Assembly (NCBI GenBank): GCA_045654205.1
Contig: JAZOMZ010000017.1
Coordinates: forward strand, 7,404-71,403
Direction: 5' to 3'
From: Enterocola sp045654205
GTDB lineage: Bacteria > Bacteroidota > Bacteroidia > Bacteroidales > Paludibacteraceae
DNA length: 64,000 nucleotides
Shown: piece after piece, positions 51,954-60,272 of the stretch
Position numbering within the stretch: position 1 is the first letter of the stretch
Layout: the number at the start of each line of letters is the position of its first letter
Made by a program: the position numbers and the translations under genes
Notes under the pieces: generated by a model
What the model was told of the DNA's origin: nothing
Seen by the model: the letters and a program-made list of their open reading frames with translations, nothing else
Database searches by the model: none

Positions 51954-52238
51954 ATGAATTTCACAGGATTAATCATTGGTATTGCCACATTTCTGATAAT
52001 AGGACTATTTCATCCTATTGTAATAAAAGCAGAATATTATCTAGGCACTAAATGTTGGTGGATGTTTGCCCTAGCAGGCATTATCTTCATAGTTTTATCT
52101 ATTCTAATAGAAAATATCATACTTTCTACTATACTTGGCGTCTTCGGATTTTCTTCTTTTTGGAGCATCCTAGAACTCTTCGAACAAAAGAAACGTGTAG
52201 AAAAAGGTTGGTTTCCCAAAAATCCCAAAAGAAATTAG
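51954..52238 (+). CDS. DUF4491 small membrane protein
   Basis: 94 residues, three hydrophobic helices: GLIIGIATFLIIGLFHPIVI, WWMFALAGIIFIVLSILI and the segment from ILSTILGVFGFSSFW. A basic tail, KKRVEKGWFPKNPKR, lies in the cytosol. Matches the DUF4491 pattern common in Bacteroidota; function unknown. Starts 3 nt after the MBL gene. Confidence 0.8.
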   Translation: MNFTGLIIGIATFLIIGLFHPIVIKAEYYLGTKCWWMFALAGIIFIVLSILIENIILSTILGVFGFSSFWSILELFEQKKRVEKGWFPKNPKRN

Positions 52239-52317
52239 TCACTAATTTTCCGACTCGTCTAGCAAAAATTTTCCTTTATCGTATGATTTTTCAACATTTT
52301 GTTGTATTTTTGTAGTG

Positions 52318-52389
52318 TAAACAAGATATGAATACGTTGTGGTTCAAGCGAAAGCGCGATACTTGCTTAGACGATTCATATCTTGTTTA
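52318..52389. terminator. Strong bidirectional hairpin between convergent genes
   Basis: TAAACAAGATATGAAT (52318-52333) and its exact complement (52374-52389), 40-nt loop with an inner CAAG / CTTG pair. The right arm includes the stop of the leftward gene. A TATTTTTG box (52306-52313) just before it could also start a short RNA. Confidence 0.75.
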
Positions 52390-52914
52390 TTTTATATCTA
52401 TACTATTAACAGAGTATTGCACATGTTTATTATTAGTTTTGATACCAATAGTTAATTTAACCATGAAATTAAGATATTCATATTCATCATTCTCAAATTT
52501 ATAGTATAGTATAAGCATTTGCTTATAACCATTCTTCTTCTGGGTCCCATTTTTAGGAAAATCAAATTCTATATTATTGTCTATTGATCTTGCATTTTTC
52601 ACCACATCGTACAAATACTTTACAGCGTAAACAGATTGCCATTTCTTTACAGCTGCATTTTTTGTTTTCTTATCGCTCTCATTTTTAACAATATGAATCT
52701 TTGCTTGCCAAAAATCATTAAAGATATAATTACTATTAACTTCTCTCTGTAAGCGTCTCCACAATTCATTATAATACGCAATCACTAATTCTCTTCTTTC
52801 ATTGATTGCATCTTTTCTAGTTGGGATACCTTCTATAAATTCTGGTAAAATAATGTTTTGTAATGTAGCAATTTTAGTTTCTTCCATAAATTGAAAAACA
52901 TTAGAATTAGACAT
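52387..52914 (-). CDS. Hypothetical protein, orphan
   Basis: 175 residues, no signal peptide or TM. N-terminal helix NSNVFQFMEETKIATL, a Lys-rich middle (NESDKKTKNAAVKKW), and a C-terminal part of alternating strands (ILYYKFENDEYEYLNFMVKL). I do not recognise the family. AT-rich, single-gene unit with its own TATCTTTG box at 52950; looks like an accessory gene. Confidence 0.6.
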   Translation of the reverse strand: MSNSNVFQFMEETKIATLQNIILPEFIEGIPTRKDAINERRELVIAYYNELWRRLQREVNSNYIFNDFWQAKIHIVKNESDKKTKNAAVKKWQSVYAVKYLYDVVKNARSIDNNIEFDFPKNGTQKKNGYKQMLILYYKFENDEYEYLNFMVKLTIGIKTNNKHVQYSVNSIDIK

Positions 52915-52949
52915 TTTGGTGTGAGGAGCACCGATTAATTAACACAATA

Positions 52950-52957
52950 CAAAGATA
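52950..52957 (-). promoter_or_regulatory. -7 box of the orphan gene
   Basis: Minus strand TATCTTTG, about 36 nt before the ATG at 52914. No exact TTG at the -33 position. Confidence 0.5.
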
Positions 52958-53183
52958 GTAATTTTATGGAATATAACAGAAGTGATGCTTAAAATTTATC
53001 AATCCATACTCGCTGGTATTAAAAATTCTCGCAGTACTCTGTAGGTGCTGGGTGCGCTTCACGTGTGAAACGCACCCACCGACATCTGCGAACTATAGGT
53101 AAATTATTCGCTACGCTCATGAAACAGGCTTCGTCTCGGCATTGCTAAATAAATTTACCTCTGCTCTCGACTCGCACTATTTT
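52958..53183. repeat. Non-coding stretch with a GGGTGCG hairpin and ATTCGCTACGCTCAT repeat
   Basis: 53050-53077 is GGGTGCGCTTCAC-gt-GTGAAACGCACCC (12 of 13 pairs). 53105-53120 repeats TTATTCGCTACGCTCAT from the gmd-flanking repeats. 53136-53180 resembles 25230-25265. The block ends at the stop of the FISUMP gene. No gene seen. Confidence 0.6.
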
Positions 53184-54038
53184 CTAACGCAATACTGCAC
53201 GCACAGATAGACCACAGAGGCGAGGATAGCCGTCCGAATCGAAGTTGCCCGAACCGAAGTAAAGCTCATACGCTTGGTCCGAGTATTCCCCACCAAGCGA
53301 ACTACTCCAGTAACCGCCGTAAAAACCCGCATTGATCCTACTCGAATCACTGAGATAGCCAGCAGCAGGCAAGAATATGCTGTTACCGTTTATTTTTGAG
53401 GTCACTTTATAACCTTTTACACCAGTATGTGTGGTCCATATCCAAGTTGTATAAGAAGAATTTCTTAACTCATCTTGTTCAGCTTTTGTTGGCATACGCC
53501 AAGAAGAACCCCAGTTTACATATGCCGCATCGTCTGTTAAATCTAGTGTAATTTTACCATCACCAATAAACTCACCATATTCATTATACCAAACAGCATC
53601 AGTTTGACGATCAGCAAATGTATATTTATTAACATCAATCCATGAAGACATTCCATCGTTCATCCATTTATAGGTGCTCCAATTGTATGTAGATTTTCTA
53701 GAAGTTTCTCCCCAAGCAAAGTAATCACCGTAATCTTTAGGAGAGTCTGCACCCACATTCATAGTAGCCCATTTAGTACCACTAGGAAGACCTAAATCAA
53801 CCCAATCATGACCATTTGCGACACCAGAAGAGTCTGTACCGTCATCTGGTTTTACAGGCGGAACAACAGGGTCATCATCTGGGTCTGTAGCTACATCTTC
53901 AAAATCGATATATGATACTTCTGAAGCTAAAACCTCAATTCGCGTTCCATCCAATTTATGAACACACAATTTCTTCTGTGCTATAGCAAATAACGATACC
54001 ACTAGCAAAGACATTAATAACAAAGTAAACTTTTTCAT
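53184..54038 (-). CDS. FISUMP-domain secreted protein
   Basis: 284 residues from the ATG at 54038 (a second ATG lies 6 nt upstream). Signal peptide FTLLLMSLLVVSLFAIAQ, then a short LDGTRIEVLASEVSYIDFED domain, an Asp/Pro linker, and the FISUMP core: WVDLGLPSGTKWATMNVG (about 80), DYGDYFAWGETS, SWRMPTKAEQDELR (about 180), GYWSSS (about 245) and the terminal LSVRAVLR. C-type-lectin-like fold expected; cell-surface or periplasmic, function unknown. Follows apbE by about 25 nt. Confidence 0.85.
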   Translation of the reverse strand: MKKFTLLLMSLLVVSLFAIAQKKLCVHKLDGTRIEVLASEVSYIDFEDVATDPDDDPVVPPVKPDDGTDSSGVANGHDWVDLGLPSGTKWATMNVGADSPKDYGDYFAWGETSRKSTYNWSTYKWMNDGMSSWIDVNKYTFADRQTDAVWYNEYGEFIGDGKITLDLTDDAAYVNWGSSWRMPTKAEQDELRNSSYTTWIWTTHTGVKGYKVTSKINGNSIFLPAAGYLSDSSRINAGFYGGYWSSSLGGEYSDQAYELYFGSGNFDSDGYPRLCGLSVRAVLR

Positions 54039-54063
54039 AAGCATATTATTTTTTTATAAATTT

Positions 54064-54984
54064 CTATTTATACTGCAAATAGGTTTCTACACCCCACTTA
54101 TTGATTACTGTAGAGTCAGAGATTACCATGGCGGCTGTAGCAAAGGCATCGGCTACCATGCAGGTTGGTGCAATGATGGTGGCACTCACTATATTGTTTA
54201 CGGCAGGGCGACCGGTGCGAGGGTCTATTGTGTGGCCTACCATACCTTCTTCTGTTTGATAGTTTTGTCTATAGTTGCCAGATGTGGCCACTGCACAATC
54301 TGTTACTTCCAATATCTCTGCCATAGCATTGCCAGCTTCGCTTTGAGGTGTGCTCACCCCTATTCTCCACTTTGTTCCATTTGGATTCACACCACCTACG
54401 ACCAACTCTCCACCTATATCTACCATAAAGTTTTCACATCCCATAGAGCGCAGATATTCTGCCACAAGGTCGCAACCATAGCCTTTGGCAATAGCAGAAG
54501 CATCCAACATCACACGAGGGTCTGATTTCACCACCTTACCATCTTCAATCCAAACCTTTTCGTAACCCACAAACTGCTTAATGCTATCAATTTCTGCTTC
54601 AGAAAGCCATTTTTTGTCGCTAGAAGGATCGAAACCAAATCCCCAAGCATTCACCAGCGGAGCCACAGTAATATCAAACGCACCATCTGTAATGCGAGAA
54701 ATTTCCATTGCTTTGGTGAACATATTGGTAAACAAGGTATCCAAAACCACTTCCTCATTAGCGTTTATCTTTGATATAACAGAATTCTTATTAAATGTAG
54801 AAAGCGAATTATTCACCCCATTCATCACCTCGAGCATACCAAGCGAAAGGTCTTCGTTAGACTGATACGTAATGGCATAATAAGTGCCAAAAATTTTGCC
54901 TACAGATTTGCGGTATTCAGGAGTTTTATTATTACATGAAATAAGGGCAAATGCCAATAGTAGAGTTACAAGTATGTTCTTCAT
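54064..54984 (-). CDS. apbE: FAD:protein FMN transferase
   Basis: 306 residues from the ATG at 54984; the in-frame TTG at 55005 lies inside the promoter. Lipoprotein signal ILVTLLLAFALISC. Motifs: KIFGTYYAITYQS, NSVISKINANEEV, DASAIAKGYGCDLVAEYLR (about 163-181), VDIGGELVVGGVNPNG and YRQNYQTEEGMVGHTIDPRTG. Attaches FMN to Thr of RnfD, RnfG and similar proteins in the periplasm. The rnf genes are 4 kb away. Confidence 0.93.
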   Translation of the reverse strand: MKNILVTLLLAFALISCNNKTPEYRKSVGKIFGTYYAITYQSNEDLSLGMLEVMNGVNNSLSTFNKNSVISKINANEEVVLDTLFTNMFTKAMEISRITDGAFDITVAPLVNAWGFGFDPSSDKKWLSEAEIDSIKQFVGYEKVWIEDGKVVKSDPRVMLDASAIAKGYGCDLVAEYLRSMGCENFMVDIGGELVVGGVNPNGTKWRIGVSTPQSEAGNAMAEILEVTDCAVATSGNYRQNYQTEEGMVGHTIDPRTGRPAVNNIVSATIIAPTCMVADAFATAAMVISDSTVINKWGVETYLQYK

Positions 54985-55002
54985 TTTTGTGAAAATTTTA
55001 TG

Positions 55003-55034
55003 CAAAGGTACACAAAATTTAATTAAATTTGCAA
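55003..55034 (-). promoter_or_regulatory. Promoter of apbE
   Basis: Minus strand TTG (55032-55034), 21 nt, TACCTTTG (55003-55010), then C. It overlaps the oppositely directed box at 55024. Confidence 0.7.
55024..55031 (+). promoter_or_regulatory. -7 box of the Na/Ca antiporter gene
   Basis: TAAATTTG followed by C, 20 nt before the ATG at 55052. It lies inside the apbE promoter spacer, so the two promoters overlap and may compete. Confidence 0.6.
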
Positions 55035-55051
55035 GATATTATATAAAGGAC

Positions 55052-56056
55052 ATGTTAACGTATTTATACTTAATCGCAGGACTAGCTCTACTAATTTTAG
55101 GTGGAGACTATCTAGTTAAAGGTGGCGTGGCAGTAGCCAAACGCTTCAAAGTTCCATCGCTTATTATCGGTATGACCATTGTGGCATTCGGCACATCGTC
55201 ACCAGAGTTCATCGTATCACTACAATCAGCACTACAAGGCCACCCAGAAATAAGCCTCGGTAATGTGGTGGGTTCAAACATTGTGAACATAGGTATTATA
55301 CTTGGGGTCACTGCACTTATACTCCCAATGGCAGTAAATAGAACATCAGTTAAGATAGATGTTCCGTTTATGATTTTCTGTACATTACTATTTTATGTAA
55401 TTGCTCAAGATAACCTTATAGAACGTTGCGAAGGGCTATTATTTGTAATATTAATAATACTATTCGTAGCACTTTCTATATACAAAGGAAAGAAGGAAGA
55501 AAAGAAAAACTCACTACAACCACAACAGGCTGAGACTGCCAAGGAAGAGACTCCAAAACAAAAAGATTTGAATATAATTGCTGCTATTATTATGATTGTG
55601 GCATCATGTTTGGCACTAACATTAGGTGCAAATCTGCTTATTGACTCTGCCATTACTATAGCACAAAACTTCGGTATTTCAGAAAGAGTTATCTCAGTAA
55701 CAGTAGTAGCAATTGGCACTAGTGTACCAGAGCTTGCTACATCTATTATGGCCGCCATTAGAAAAGAAAACGACATTGCCATAGGCAACGTGGTGGGTTC
55801 AAACATTTTCAATATACTTTTTGTAATTGGTTGCTCTGCACTTATCACCCCTATCGAAAACTTTGACTTCACAGCATTTAGTTTCGATTTCTACTGGATG
55901 ATAATTTTCGCTGCCTTCCTTGCTCTTACAGTGATACCATTTGAGAGAATAGCAAAGAAAATAAAAGACGAGAAAATGTACTCAATAGTAACCAGATTTG
56001 AAGGTTTCTTTTTAATTGCTGCATACGCAGTTTACGTAATACTTTTATTGAACTAA
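55052..56056 (+). CDS. CaCA-family Na+/Ca2+ antiporter (YrbG-like)
   Basis: 334 residues. The start is ATG 55052 with AAGGA 7 nt before; longer readings would run through the promoter. Ten to eleven TM helices with two inverted alpha repeats: VAFGTSSPEFIVSLQSAL...GNVVGSNIVN (about 48-88) and VAIGTSVPELATSIMAAI...GNVVGSNIFN (about 227-267). A hydrophilic Lys/Glu loop separates the halves (about 145-180). Exchanges Na+ or H+ for Ca2+ at the inner membrane. The stop overlaps the next ATG by 1 nt. Confidence 0.92.
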   Translation: MLTYLYLIAGLALLILGGDYLVKGGVAVAKRFKVPSLIIGMTIVAFGTSSPEFIVSLQSALQGHPEISLGNVVGSNIVNIGIILGVTALILPMAVNRTSVKIDVPFMIFCTLLFYVIAQDNLIERCEGLLFVILIILFVALSIYKGKKEEKKNSLQPQQAETAKEETPKQKDLNIIAAIIMIVASCLALTLGANLLIDSAITIAQNFGISERVISVTVVAIGTSVPELATSIMAAIRKENDIAIGNVVGSNIFNILFVIGCSALITPIENFDFTAFSFDFYWMIIFAAFLALTVIPFERIAKKIKDEKMYSIVTRFEGFFLIAAYAVYVILLLN

Positions 56057-56490
56057 TGGAAGAAAAACAAGAGAAAATAGACAGACGATACATGAGAATG
56101 GCATACGTGTGGGCAGAAAACTCATACTGTGAACGCCGTCAGGTGGGTGCCATTTTGGTAAAAGACAGAATGATAATTTCTGATGGTTTCAACGGCACAC
56201 CTTGTGGATTTGAAAATGTGTGTGAAGACGACAATTTCAAGACAAAACCTTATGTGTTGCACGCAGAGGCAAATGCTATTACAAAAGTGGCTCGCTCACA
56301 TAACAACAGCGAGGGTGCAACTATTTATGTAACCACATCGCCTTGCATTGAGTGCTCAAAACTTATTATTCAAGCGGGCATTGTACGTGTTGTTTATTCA
56401 GAAGAATATCATGTTACCGATGGACTAGATTTGCTTAGAAGAGCAGGTGTAGAAGTTTGTCATTTACCACTAAAAGAAAATGAAAAATAA
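56056..56490 (+). CDS. dCMP/deoxycytidylate-deaminase-family protein
   Basis: 144 residues. Zinc site His-Ala-Glu in VLHAEANAI (about 73) and PCxxC in SPCIECSKLI (about 97). GAILVKDRMIISDGFNGTPCGFENVC is typical of dCMP deaminases that feed dUMP synthesis. The start overlaps the previous stop, and its end overlaps the S41 gene by 11 nt, so all three are translationally linked. Confidence 0.9.
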   Translation: MEEKQEKIDRRYMRMAYVWAENSYCERRQVGAILVKDRMIISDGFNGTPCGFENVCEDDNFKTKPYVLHAEANAITKVARSHNNSEGATIYVTTSPCIECSKLIIQAGIVRVVYSEEYHVTDGLDLLRRAGVEVCHLPLKENEK

Positions 56491-58120
56491 ATTACCTATT
56501 ATAGCGTCGTTGGCAATGGCCATAGGCATAATTATGGGCGTAATGCTTCCTAGAGAGAACCAGGCAAGCAATAACCCTAATGTTTCAGAAGGTGGAACTC
56601 AAACTGTTACAATGCCTGTGGGTAGTAGCAATTTTAACAAACTAAACTATGTGCTATATCTGCTTAAATCTATGTATGTAGATTCTATTAAGACAGACGA
56701 ACTTACCGAAAAAATTATTCCTAGAATCCTAGAAGAATTAGATCCACATAGCACATACGTACCAAAAGACGAAGTGGAAATGGTCAACAGCGATTTGGAA
56801 GGTAGTTTTAGTGGCATCGGTGTACAATTTAACATACAAAACGACACCATAATAGTGGTGGATGTAATTGCTGGTGGTCCTTCTGAAAAAATTGGTATTA
56901 TGCCTGGAGACCGCATCATAGAGGTAAATGACAGTGCTTTTGTAGGAAAAGACATCAATAACAACAAGGTGCTTAAAACACTACGTGGAGAAAAAGATAC
57001 AAAAGTAAAAGTGGGAATAAAACGTAACTCTAGTGCAGAGACCCTTTATTTTACAATTACACGTGGTGATATTCCTGTGAATAGTGTGGATATTGCCTAC
57101 GCAATTACACCAAAAATTGGTTATATAAAAGTGAGCCGTTTTGGAGCAAACACCTACAATGAGTTTGTCACAGAGCTTACAAAACTAAAAAAACAAGGTT
57201 GCGAGGAGTTTATGATAGACCTTAGATACAACTCTGGTGGTTATCTACACGCAGCTATCAAGATGATAAATGAGTTTCTTGAAAAAGACGAACTTATTGT
57301 TTATACAGAAGGTAGAAATTCCCCAAGAGAAGATGCACTTGCCAACGGCAAAGGTATGTTTAAAAACAACCGTATTTGTGTGCTTATAAACGAATGGTCT
57401 GCCTCTGCTAGTGAAATTTTTGCGGGAGCAATACAAGACCAAGACCGTGGCACTATTATTGGTCGCCGCTCATTTGGAAAAGGTCTTGTACAACAACAAG
57501 TGCCTATTTTTGATGGTTCAGAGGTAAGAATTACCATTGCACACTATTACACCCCTTCTGGTAGAAGCATTCAAAAGCCATACGAGGGTGGCAATCTGGA
57601 AGAATATGAAAAAGATATTCTAAACCGTTACGAGCATGGCGAGTTTTTCTCATCAGACAGCATCGCCGCTGGTGATAGCATTAAGTATTACACCAAGAAT
57701 GGTCGCGTGGTGTATGGTGGTGGTGGCATTACACCAGATTATTTTGTAGCACAAGACACTACAGGTCACACACCTTACTACACCGAAGTACAAAACAAGG
57801 GTTATACCTATAGTTTTGCCTTCCAATATGCAGACAAAAACAGAAGTACACTTAAAGAGTTTAAAGATTACAACGAACTTTGTGCTTATCTAGACAAGGA
57901 AAACATCAACATTCAGTTCTATAAATTTGCAGAGAGCAAAGGAGTGAGTCCAGAGACAACAGGCCAATTAGAGGCAGCTGATGTAATCAACAATATCCTT
58001 AAAGCCTACATCTGCCGCAACATAATTGGCGACACTGCTTTCTACCCTATCCTCAACTCCAAAGACGAAACTATCACTAAAGCGCTGCAGGTGATGGGTG
58101 CAACCGAGCAAAGCGAGTAA
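56480..58120 (+). CDS. S41 (C-terminal processing) protease
   Basis: 546 residues. N-terminal signal anchor (IASLAMAIGIIMGVML), PDZ domain (about 95-175; GSFSGIGVQF, GIMPGDRIIEVN), catalytic Ser in NEWSASASEIFAGAI (about 313) and Lys in RRSFGKGLVQQQV (about 333). Periplasmic CtpA-type enzyme trimming C-termini of envelope proteins. Its last codons and stop (ATEQSE) are formed by the dispersed GGGTGCAACCGAG repeat. Confidence 0.94.
   Translation: MKNKLPIIASLAMAIGIIMGVMLPRENQASNNPNVSEGGTQTVTMPVGSSNFNKLNYVLYLLKSMYVDSIKTDELTEKIIPRILEELDPHSTYVPKDEVEMVNSDLEGSFSGIGVQFNIQNDTIIVVDVIAGGPSEKIGIMPGDRIIEVNDSAFVGKDINNNKVLKTLRGEKDTKVKVGIKRNSSAETLYFTITRGDIPVNSVDIAYAITPKIGYIKVSRFGANTYNEFVTELTKLKKQGCEEFMIDLRYNSGGYLHAAIKMINEFLEKDELIVYTEGRNSPREDALANGKGMFKNNRICVLINEWSASASEIFAGAIQDQDRGTIIGRRSFGKGLVQQQVPIFDGSEVRITIAHYYTPSGRSIQKPYEGGNLEEYEKDILNRYEHGEFFSSDSIAAGDSIKYYTKNGRVVYGGGGITPDYFVAQDTTGHTPYYTEVQNKGYTYSFAFQYADKNRSTLKEFKDYNELCAYLDKENINIQFYKFAESKGVSPETTGQLEAADVINNILKAYICRNIIGDTAFYPILNSKDETITKALQVMGATEQSE
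58097..58120. repeat. GGGTGCAACCGAG repeat over the S41 stop codon
   Basis: GGGTGCAACCGAGCAAAGCG, then AGTAA. Shares its core with 45266-45302 and, reversed, 40011-40049. Confidence 0.7.
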
Positions 58121-58124
58121 TTAT

Positions 58125-58655
58125 ATGAAAAGTTTATTAAAAAAATATTGTGCAGACAACGACGACTTATTAAATATTTTAATAAGCCACGGCGAAAGTG
58201 TAGCTGGCAAAGCCAAAGAAATTGCTATGCGCCACCCTGAGTGGAATATCAACTTAAATTTCTTGGAGGAAGCAGCAATGCTGCACGATATAGGTGTAGT
58301 GCGTTGTAACGCTCCCGGCATTCACTGCTATGGCACAGAACCATATATCTGCCATGGCATATTAGGAGCGGAGATTTTGCGTGCAGAAGGCATGGAAGAA
58401 CACGCCAAAATAGCAGAGCGACACACAGGTTGTGGTCTTACCCCTACCTCTATCAAGGATAGAAATTTGCCCCTACCACAAGACAGAGTACTATATCCTA
58501 TCTCTATAGAAGAACAAATCATCTGCTTTGCCGACAAATTCTTCTCAAAAACTCATCTTGGAGAGGAAAAACCAATAGAACGTATAAAAGCTTCACTTGC
58601 CAAACATGACCCGCTCTACATAGACCAATTTGACGAGTGGATGCAGAGGTTTTAG
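58125..58655 (+). CDS. HD-domain phosphohydrolase
   Basis: 176 residues from the ATG at 58125 (an upstream ATG at 58098 lies inside the S41 gene). Metal-binding HD pair in EAAMLHDIGVVRC (about 44) and later His residues in HGILGAEILRAEG and AERHTGCG. Cytosolic; probably a nucleotide or phosphate-ester hydrolase of the YedJ/TIGR00277 type. It starts 4 nt after the S41 stop. Confidence 0.85.
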   Translation: MKSLLKKYCADNDDLLNILISHGESVAGKAKEIAMRHPEWNINLNFLEEAAMLHDIGVVRCNAPGIHCYGTEPYICHGILGAEILRAEGMEEHAKIAERHTGCGLTPTSIKDRNLPLPQDRVLYPISIEEQIICFADKFFSKTHLGEEKPIERIKASLAKHDPLYIDQFDEWMQRF

Positions 58656-58697
58656 AAGAAAATCACTCTAATATTTTGTAAATCACAATATTATTTT

Positions 58698-58745
58698 TAT
58701 CTTTGCAGTATCGTAACCGTCATTACGGTAATAGTCATTACGATA
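58698..58745 (+). promoter_or_regulatory. Promoter box and nested palindromes before the ATPase gene
   Basis: TATCTTTG at 58698-58705. Directly downstream TATCGTAA (58709-58716) pairs with TTACGATA (58738-58745), enclosing CCGT-catt-ACGG (58717-58728); GTCATTAC occurs twice (58719, 58734). Could be an operator or a 5' RNA hairpin just before the ATG at 58758. Confidence 0.55.
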
Positions 58746-58757
58746 GTAGTTATATTT

Positions 58758-60083
58758 ATGAGATTTTTTGATAGAGAAATAGAGTTTGAAAAACTTAATG
58801 AAATAGATAATCTATCTCATGAGGTTGCACAATTTACCATTATTACTGGACGACGTCGCATAGGTAAAACAGAAATGGTAAAGAAGTTTTACGAGAATAA
58901 GACTATGCTTTACTTTTTTGTAGCTCGTAAGGCAGAATCGGATTTATGTGAAATATTTGCTGAAGAAATAAGTGAAAAATTAGACGTTCCGACCCTCTCA
59001 GGTAAAGGTATGAATTTTGCATCTATATTTAAATATATCATGGAACTTTCTCTAAATAGGCATATTACCCTTTTTATAGATGAGTTTCAAGATTTTTTTA
59101 GAGTAAATCCTTCTATTTATTCAGATATGCAAAATATTTGGGATAGTTACAAAAACAAGGCACAAATTAATCTTATTGTGGCAGGTTCTGTGCATACTCT
59201 AATGAATAAAATCTTCAAGAATAAAAAAGAACCATTGTTTGGAAGACAAACAGGTACTATGCATATTAGACCATTTAGACCTTCGGTTTTAAAAGAAATA
59301 ATGTCAGAATATTGTCCTGGATATAAAAAGTCTGATTTATTAGCACTTTATACTTTAACCGGCGGTGTGGCTAAGTATGTAGAGTTGTTTATAGATAAAA
59401 AGAAGTTTACTGAGCAAAAAATGTTGGATATGTTTTTTGAACCAGACTCTTATTTTCTACCTGAAGGTAAAAATATGCTTGTAGATGAATTTGGCAAAGA
59501 TTATGGAGTTTATTTTTCTATACTAACACTTATTGCTCAAGGGAAAAATACACGCAGTGATTTAGAAAACTCTCTTAAGACAAAAGAGTTATCAGGCTAC
59601 CTAAAAAATCTTATAGAAGAGTATGGCTTAATAAGTAAGATGCAACCAATTTTTGAGAAATCTACCAATAAAAATGTGCATTATAGCATAAATGACCAGT
59701 TTCTAAAATTTTGGTTCAGATTTGTATATAAATACAATCATATAGTAGAAGCTGGTGGGAATGAAAAACTAAAGACAATAGTAAGCCGCGATTTTACTAC
59801 TGTAAGTGGAAAATCTTTAGAAAATTATTTTAACGAACTTCTTAAAGAGTCTGGAGAATACACTCGTTTGGGTTATTGGCACGACAGAAAAGGTGAAAAC
59901 GAGATAGATATTGTAGCAGAGGATGAATTAGAAAACAAAATCGAGTTTATTGAAGTGAAGCGACAATCAAAAAACTTCGACGAAGACTCATTAAAAGCAA
60001 AAGTCCAATGCTTTATGAAACAAGTTGGCAATTTCAACAATTATGAAATTGTATATAAAGGATTTTCTATAGAGGATATGTAA
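58758..60083 (+). CDS. AAA-type ATPase with C-terminal DUF234 nuclease-like domain
   Basis: 441 residues. FFDREIEFEKL start, Walker A ITGRRRIGKTEMVK (about 29), Walker B ITLFIDEFQDFF (about 99), sensor VAGSVHTLM (about 138), winged-helix segment (about 250-290), and a C-terminal DUF234 domain with ENEIDIVAEDE...EFIEVKRQS (about 383-408), the D-ExK pattern of PD-(D/E)XK nucleases. These archaeal-type ATPases are common in bacterial accessory DNA; the role is unknown, and defence or mobile-element maintenance is possible. Confidence 0.85.
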   Translation: MRFFDREIEFEKLNEIDNLSHEVAQFTIITGRRRIGKTEMVKKFYENKTMLYFFVARKAESDLCEIFAEEISEKLDVPTLSGKGMNFASIFKYIMELSLNRHITLFIDEFQDFFRVNPSIYSDMQNIWDSYKNKAQINLIVAGSVHTLMNKIFKNKKEPLFGRQTGTMHIRPFRPSVLKEIMSEYCPGYKKSDLLALYTLTGGVAKYVELFIDKKKFTEQKMLDMFFEPDSYFLPEGKNMLVDEFGKDYGVYFSILTLIAQGKNTRSDLENSLKTKELSGYLKNLIEEYGLISKMQPIFEKSTNKNVHYSINDQFLKFWFRFVYKYNHIVEAGGNEKLKTIVSRDFTTVSGKSLENYFNELLKESGEYTRLGYWHDRKGENEIDIVAEDELENKIEFIEVKRQSKNFDEDSLKAKVQCFMKQVGNFNNYEIVYKGFSIEDM

Positions 60084-60093
60084 AAAATATTAT

Positions 60094-60164
60094 TATCTTT
60101 GCTCCCATAGACCTCCCACGCTTCCCATATAGAACAGCGCACCCAGGGAGGTCATCGAGTTTTT
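60094..60164 (+). ncRNA. Candidate small RNA or terminator after the ATPase gene
   Basis: TATCTTTG box (60094-60101), then GACCTCCC (60110-60117) pairing with GGGAGGTC (60146-60153), 28-nt loop, then TTTTT at 60160-60164. The GCGCACCCAGG segment in the loop recurs as GCACCCAGG at 60197. It could be a 55-nt RNA or simply the terminator of the ATPase gene. Confidence 0.3.
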
Positions 60165-60272
60165 ATATACTACTTAAACGAATTCATCAACTCTGCACCC
60201 AGGTCTTTGATGCACAAATAAAATCACCTTCAAACCAAATCTTTGTTAGTTTCATATATTCAAAATGTATTT

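Noticed and set aside
53184..54038. Diversity-generating retroelement target
   Set aside because: The C-type-lectin-like FISUMP end resembles DGR targets, but no reverse transcriptase, template repeat or accessory gene is nearby in the window.
54884..55051. N-terminal extension of the Ca antiporter gene
   Set aside because: It would run through the apbE 5' region and both promoters; the ATG at 55052 has AAGGA and the typical first helix.
60100..60272. tRNA-like or coding remnant after the ATPase gene
   Set aside because: No cloverleaf or conserved T-loop is found, and no protein-like frame on either strand.
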